Source: Ophthalmolycus amberensis
Taxonomy: Eukaryota > Chordata > Actinopteri > Perciformes > Zoarcidae
Assembly (NCBI GenBank): GCA_024529925.1
Contig: JAFEUB010001429.1
Coordinates: 579,501 to 643,500 of the forward strand
Reading direction: 5' to 3'
Length of the DNA: 64,000 bases
In this document: in pieces, positions 57,574-64,000 of the stretch
How the letters are laid out: the number at the start of each line of letters is the position of its first letter
Position numbering within the stretch: position 1 is the stretch's first letter
The notes under the pieces: model-generated
What the model was told of the DNA's origin: nothing
The model's input: only the letters and a program-made list of their open reading frames with translations
Databases searched by the model: none
Translations under genes and position numbers: made by a program

Positions 57574-60500
57574 AAAACGCACACAGTTATTAGTTATTAC
57601 AGTTATTAAAACATTAACCAACCTTGTGCCTCTTCGGGGGGGGATACTATTACCTTAACCGTTTCTATACGTTTACAACCGTCATATTCACCATACTTTA
57701 CTCTCTCTTCGCGCGCACAGTTCTACTTCCGTTTTTACGAGCGCCGCCTTCACAATAAAAGCACTTCTTCTTAAAACAGGAAAGACATAACAAATGTGAG
57801 AAACAGGCAAAAACATGTAACAAAGGCAACAAATTGATTGCTAAACACGAATTGGGTTACTTACAGACATGCTTTAGAGAGAAGGGGCATCAGAATTCTG
57901 AGGGCATCCATTAACCAACTTCACTCCTAAACTTGTCAAGGAAATATTCCACAACACCTCCCCAACCTCTCTCTGGGGATGCAGGGACGTCTCATGGTTA
58001 CCTGTTCACCGCGGCCACTTATTTTCCCTCAATGCTAACATCACCAGCTCAGAGTAGTGCAGCCACGAGGTTGAAAGGGAGGAAGGAGAAACACCACCTC
58101 CACTGAGCTGTTTAAGCTGAAGAATGTCTGACAATAGACGGGAGCACAAAGCAGAGGGATCGGAAGCACTTCTCAGCACTCAAAAGAGATAATGCACACA
58201 CACACATATACACACACACACACGGCAGCATTGTCACCTTATCCTGAATTATCAATAGATATTATTTTAGTACATTGCAGATGTTAAATTCTGTACCGAA
58301 TGCCTTTTTTATTTTTTTTTATTCCACGCATTCACAAATGTAGCTCAACCCATCTGCGATGCATAACAATTTAATCGTGTGTAATTGTTGTGTTAATTAA
58401 AGAGATGATGAAATCGAGCAGCAACATGGATGATTGAATAAATACGCGTCTTAGTAATCAACTGCTCGCGGCGCTGTCCAAACACTGCAGAGTTTACAGT
58501 TGTTTATCATGATTTCTCTGTCGACTGCACTTTTGACTTGACTCTGCGTTGATATGCTGGAGGTGTTGTACACTCAGCAGCAGTTTGTTTGAATGAAGCC
58601 AAATGGCAAATTAGAAACGTGAGTATCACTCCAAGTTTAGAAATAGCTTCTTGCTTCCGAACAGTGATGTTTTTTTTATTTTTTATTGATGCTTTAGATT
58701 ATAATCACATTTATGTTCATCAATAAAGCACCTCTGGACAAAACTAGAACAATAGATGCTATTATAACAAGACCACAGGCTTTGTGGCATGTGAAGATTT
58801 GATAATTAGCATTAAACACAAAGTACAACTGCGGCTGGTGGGAATGTCATTTGTTTTGCAGGTATTTGTAAATTGTAATATTGACGTGATGATGGTGCTG
58901 CAGGAAAAGTCAGGAGATCACCAAAGTCTGTGTGATTCATCCTGAGGGGAACATGAATGTCTCTACCAGTAGTTGTTGAGACATTTTAGGCAAAACAACA
59001 AATGTCATTGTGACACTACAATACGTAGTAGGATTCATAAATGTACAACATTTCATGTTTCAGTCTGGACCAAAGTGGTGGACCAGTGGACCAAACCGAC
59101 AGAGCGACAATTATGCTTCATTGACTTCTTAAAGTCCCACCGCTCAAATATAATGCAAAATCAGGAAAATGCTCCACCTGGGCTTTCTGGCAAATCCACC
59201 ATTCTAAACCCAAAGTAAGGACACACAGGCACGTGTAGGCTATGCAGTGTCACGCAGCGATAATGCATGAACATCCCAGCTATTTCCCATGCAAACGCGC
59301 ACCTCATCTTCTTATCACTTTTACACAAAGGACAGCTTGACACGTTTAATGCATCAACACCTCCTCAGTCTCAGAGGGAGAGGCAGCCTCTTCTACCTCC
59401 ATGGACCCGTTTGTGTGCAAACACCTGGGAAACCTTTTGTTTGTAGAATTTAGTTTTGTAGAATTAAGAAGCACCTGCATGCTACGGCCTGGCTCGAGTC
59501 GCTTGGAATCGTTCCTTATTGGGTTTCTGTTTGCTAATGTTGTGTATAGTACCTGGTACTTATTTTTAGTACCACCTCGGTCGAGGTTGCAAGCGAGCTG
59601 AGCCGATGCTAGAGGGCAGAGGTATAACAACACACGGGACATCCTGCACAAACATGCCATTTTTTAAATGGCTAACAGCCAACCATTTTTACATTTTTAA
59701 TAACTTTTTTTCAGACCGTAAAACCATGTGGGGGTCAAAGTGCACACATTCCTCTGTTTGATTGCTGATGAAAGGATCCAGCGAGGATCCTGAATGCACT
59801 GTGTCAGTTTCGCTCTGCGTTGCTATGACGATCAGCGAAGAATTCCGCTTACATTGATGGGGTAGTATCTGCTTTAAACAAAAAACAAAAAATCTAATTG
59901 AGCCGAATCGTGCAGTGGAAATGAGGCGTTATTAAGGATCCTTCCAGAAACTGTGTCAATGTGGGGCCTTCCTGTAGATCTCAGCTGGATGTTTTTTTTC
60001 TTCTTCTTCTTTTTTCGACGCCTCACATTCACAGTTCAACATGTGCATCATTGTGCAAAGTGCAGAGAGTGAAAAAAGTGTAATGTGCAGAACGATGCGG
60101 AGCACTTCGGCGAGTGCGTGGAGCAGCCCGGCACCTCGTGACGGCCTTCGCCACCTCCCAGCGAGGCTCGTCAACCGCTGCTCGAGCGGACAGTCGGCTC
60201 AGCGCGCCCTGTCACTTTAAATCTGAGTAATCACCTCGAGTCACCCACAGAGAACGACAAAGAGAGGGAGGAGAGACTGGAGTATAAAGGAGGGCAGCGA
60301 TCATCAGATGTGGGAAGCACATCCTTCCCTCGCTTGCGAACAGACACCTTTAAGTAGATGCATTGTGTGTGTGTGTGTGTGTGTGCTTTGCAACAGAAGG
60401 ACAGTGCAGCTATTTGTGTCTCTGAGTAACAGCTGGCACCGCTCTGTCTTTCATCTATTTCTATATCCCTTCGTCACCAACTCTCCCCTCAACCATAGTT

Positions 60501-60755
60501 TTCTCTTTACGAGTCAATGTCTCCAACGCGCCCACAGATTATGATGTTTGTTTGATAGAGTGCCTCGTATCAAGTTTTTATCGACGCTTCCTAATAGCGA
60601 GATCTTTAATGAGATGCTGCGGTTGAGATACATTTCAAAAAAGGCAGATAAAAGCTGATGCCGGAGATATAAGAGCCCGATGTAGGCTCAGAAGCTTTTA
60701 TGAGTCCTAGAGTCTTGTCATGCTGTACATCACATCTGTCGCCGCCTATAGAATA

Positions 60756-60885
<130 letters not shown>

Positions 60886-62306
60886 TACGCACGCTCATGC
60901 TCCGCTGTGACTTATGTGGGTCATCGATGCCCTACGGTGCGGCATGCCCGGTCCTGTAGTGGAGGTGTGCTGATGTCAGGTTGCATTTAGCAGGGGCAGG
61001 ATGAATAACCAGGGATGTGTCCTTGTTATTACAGAGAAGAGCCAGAAGAAAGAAGCGTTGATCTGTTAAATTGGGAGACGGATGGAGAGAGGTCGGCCTT
61101 GGGTGCTGATCACGAAAATGCAAAGTGCCAGTTCCCCATTCCTGCAGGGAGGTGCTACGTAAGATATATTCTCATATGGGATGTACCATTTCATCAGTGT
61201 GGAAGTTCCCCACAATCTCAATGGAAAAAATGAAATAGTTTATCAGTAGGAAGCAAAGCTGACGGTAGCTTGAATTTAAAATATAATTAGCCTTTGCGGG
61301 CTAACGCTTGCTCTGAGGTCATCATCAGGAGGATCACGCGACTCGTGAGTGAGTGTGCGCCTCTGTGTCTGTCCAGAGCTGTTCTCGCATTCTGCAGCAA
61401 CAAACTGCATAATGTATTGGGTGGCCAGTTATAGCTGCATGCTCAAGGACCTCTCGTGGTTGTGGTGACACACACTTCCTCAAAACACGTGAACTGATGT
61501 GAGCAAACCTTTTCTTTTTACAGATTTGAAAACCTTTAGAAACATTGATTCAGTTGTTGGATCGGTCTGGGAGTGACAGCAGCTTGTGTATATGTATTTG
61601 TGTGTGTTTGAGCAGTAGAGTAGACGAGCGCACACACGGGTATTGGAGCCTAGTGTGTAGGGGAAACACTCTTTTCCTGTGCTTGGGGGGGAAAGGAAGG
61701 ACGCTATCTCCAGTAACCAACACACACACACACACACACACACACACCGTAGTATGCTCCTACGTACAGTAGGTCTAGAAATAGACTATGACTCGTGCAC
61801 ATGAACACACCCACCTTGCAGGGCCTGTCTATTATTTTTAAATTTCAAGCATCCCCCATAGATTATGGGATGACCGCCATGACTAACATCATCGCTGCTC
61901 AAAATATTGCTGTCGTAGGTGGCCTGTGGTTCATGCATTTGGAATAAAGCAACTGTCTCTGATCTTTTCCTTCCCCCTACTGGAGGGTGAGAGATCCTGC
62001 CTCTCTGTGGCCCTACCCCTGTAAACAGGATGCTCACGTGGGTGTCCCACCCATCTCCTTGCTTCCTCCACCTTGCATTCCCATGGCCAGACCGGAGCGT
62101 ATTCCTCCATCCAGTCGTCCCACGTCTGTGCGAGATGGTTGTAAACGGTAACATCCGCACGGGAGAAGCTTTCAAACTTCTTTTATCACAAAAGCAGCCC
62201 ACTCGAGCTGTCTGTATTGTTCTACCTCCACAAAATATCTGGGTCAGTCAACATTCAAGGGGAGGGGACAATTAGATGGATGATGCACATATGGAGATGG
62301 TTGATC

Positions 62307-62308
<2 letters not shown>

Positions 62309-62377
<69 letters not shown>
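62309..62377. repeat. (TG)n microsatellite
   Basis: About 34 TG units. Shorter runs occur at 52093-52112, 54360-54382, 50950-50971 and 61721-61746. Confidence 0.95.
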
Positions 62378-62380
<3 letters not shown>

Positions 62381-64000
62381 TCGGCAAAGGGAAGAGCAGG
62401 ACGAGGAGTAGTGTTTGTGCATATGCTTGTGTGGGAGAGAGCACGTTCCAACAAAAGGCCTAAAAATAGTAGGAATATGCCGATGTGACGTATTGAGGCT
62501 AAAAGCTTGTGAATAATTTGTCTAATGCAACACATCCCCCTTTCCCAAGCTCGGTAGTGAAAATCTGCGCCTGCCGGTCGCCTCTGCCAGCCAGCGAAGT
62601 CGGGAAGGGGGTATAACCAGTCTGTTCAGTTACGCTCAGTCAGCCTGTCTGTCTGTCAGCAAGATGTCAGATGGATTTGGAGGACATTTGGCAGACGACA
62701 GCTCTTGAACAATACTGGTGTGGATTTCGGTGGTGATCTGGCGTTTACGATTCAGGTGTACCTGTTATGCTGCGTTCATTGTTTCCCCTCCTTCGTATTC
62801 AAGTACTTAAACTAAGAACACGTTAAGTATAAGCTTTATTTTTTAAAGGAAACCCAAATAGCCACTTGATAACATCAATGTATTAATATGGACGTTATGA
62901 GTCTTGTTTTTCGGTACATGCTGGTCGATCCTTCCCTGTAAGAAATGATATTGCCCGTTTGCTTCCTTATCTCATCCTCCCTATCTTTCCGTCCCCATGT
63001 TTCCTCTTAAAGGAAAGTTCAGTCCCCAGTTTAACTCGCTTATCTAAACCACTTATTTACGTTTGTCCGTCACCTCCTTAAAGTATTTGCGGGTCCAGCT
63101 AGGTGCTCTGGTTCACAGGTGTACCCCGAAGTGGAGCAGCAAAATGTAACGGACATTTTATCTTCCAAATAAGTGAATGAGGTTATGTGATCCCTCCTTT
63201 ACTAACACTATGTCTCACAAGATGTTTTGCTCCCAGCCAGCCCAGCACAGCACACCCACGAGTACACACACACCTACAATAATAGAAATCGTTGGCTCCC
63301 TGCACACTCCACTTGTTTCTGAGGTGCAATAAACGAGCGTGGAGGGGACGGGGGACGGAGGAGGGACAGTTTGGAGGTGTTGTATGCAGTGCAAGTAAGG
63401 CAAAACAAAACATCCTGATTCTGATTTTCAATACTGGAAAAAAGTGGCCGAAACTTTGACAAATCAACAGACGATTGTATCATTTTCTAACATCTCAAAC
63501 AAAACCCACTTCAAGACACACTGAGCATAGATTTTATGGCCCTTTCAAATGTTTCCATCAATATTTTCTCCGAAAACGTTACAAGTATCTTTCTTTTGGT
63601 ATTTGGTACAAATTAAAATCTTGATGTGCGCTCACTGAACTTTGTTTTTGTGGCGAACAGAGATATTTCTCTGTCAAAGTAAAAACAAAGAAAAACAAAC
63701 CGTCTACTTCATTGTGATTTCATTCAGATCTTTGTATAGAATCTTTTGGCAGAATTATGCACATTAACCTGAAAGCGCATAATGAAGATGAAGCATTAGG
63801 AATATTACAGATGTCGCTCACATCCTCATAGCTCATTAAAACACATTTATCCATATTTATCTCTTGATTCGGATTGCCGGCTTCTGATTACTGCTGTGAC
63901 GACGAGGCTGCCAGAGCACAGAGAGAAATTATGAAAAGCAGGTTATGCCAGTGAAATTGTCATACACAGTACATTATAGATGGCTTCACAGATTTTGGCA

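Noticed and set aside
58973..59218. 81-codon ORF as a phlpp1 exon 2 candidate
   Set aside because: No PH-domain or LRR motifs, and no match to the sequence expected after FYAG.

Overview
The window looks like nuclear DNA of a ray-finned (teleost) fish. The reasons are spliced vertebrate genes with GT-AG introns, dense (GT)n/(CA)n microsatellites, L2/CR1-type LINE fragments, and short non-autonomous repeats of kinds common in teleosts. I cannot name the species. No prokaryotic, viral or CRISPR features were seen.

Three protein-coding genes can be assembled exon by exon. (1) 5161-10483, minus strand: a complete seven-exon gene whose phases join into a 914-residue protein. Six short exons encode a domain resembling the N-terminal TRFH-like domain of the shelterin protein TIN2 (TINF2_N). 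One long last exon encodes an acidic linker and about 14 C2H2-type zinc fingers. (2) 15121-35950, plus strand: a twelve-coding-exon phosphatase and actin regulator gene, best matched to phactr1. It has a His/Gln-rich first exon, the N-terminal RPEL/basic region, three C-terminal RPEL repeats and the conserved PP1-binding tail ending in RFHRP. Its 3' UTR ends at an AATAAA at 37665. Two oddities stand out: an apparent one-base insertion in a G run in exon 5 that breaks the frame, and one or two GC-AG introns. (3) From 40360, plus strand: the large first coding exon of phlpp1 (527 codons), followed by intron sequence apparently to the end of the window.

Between and inside the genes lie repeats. 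A 5'-truncated L2-like LINE with a partial reverse transcriptase ORF sits at about 17040-18375. A matching inverted L2 3' end lies at 14137-14352, so the two flank the phactr1 first exon. Another LINE tail is at 24493-24992. MITE-like elements occupy introns of the zinc finger gene. A pair of ~125-base inverted repeats lies at 2795-4055. There are long GT/TA arrays, and more than 20 poly(G)/poly(C) tracts are scattered through the window. The stretches 1-2790, 10560-14640 and 37700-39650 hold no gene I can support.

The three genes are not an operon or a linked pathway. Their products act separately: a probable DNA-binding factor, a G-actin/PP1 regulator, and a PP2C-family phosphatase for AKT/PKC. 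I found no convincing new multi-gene system. The most unusual coding item is the TIN2-like/zinc-finger fusion.
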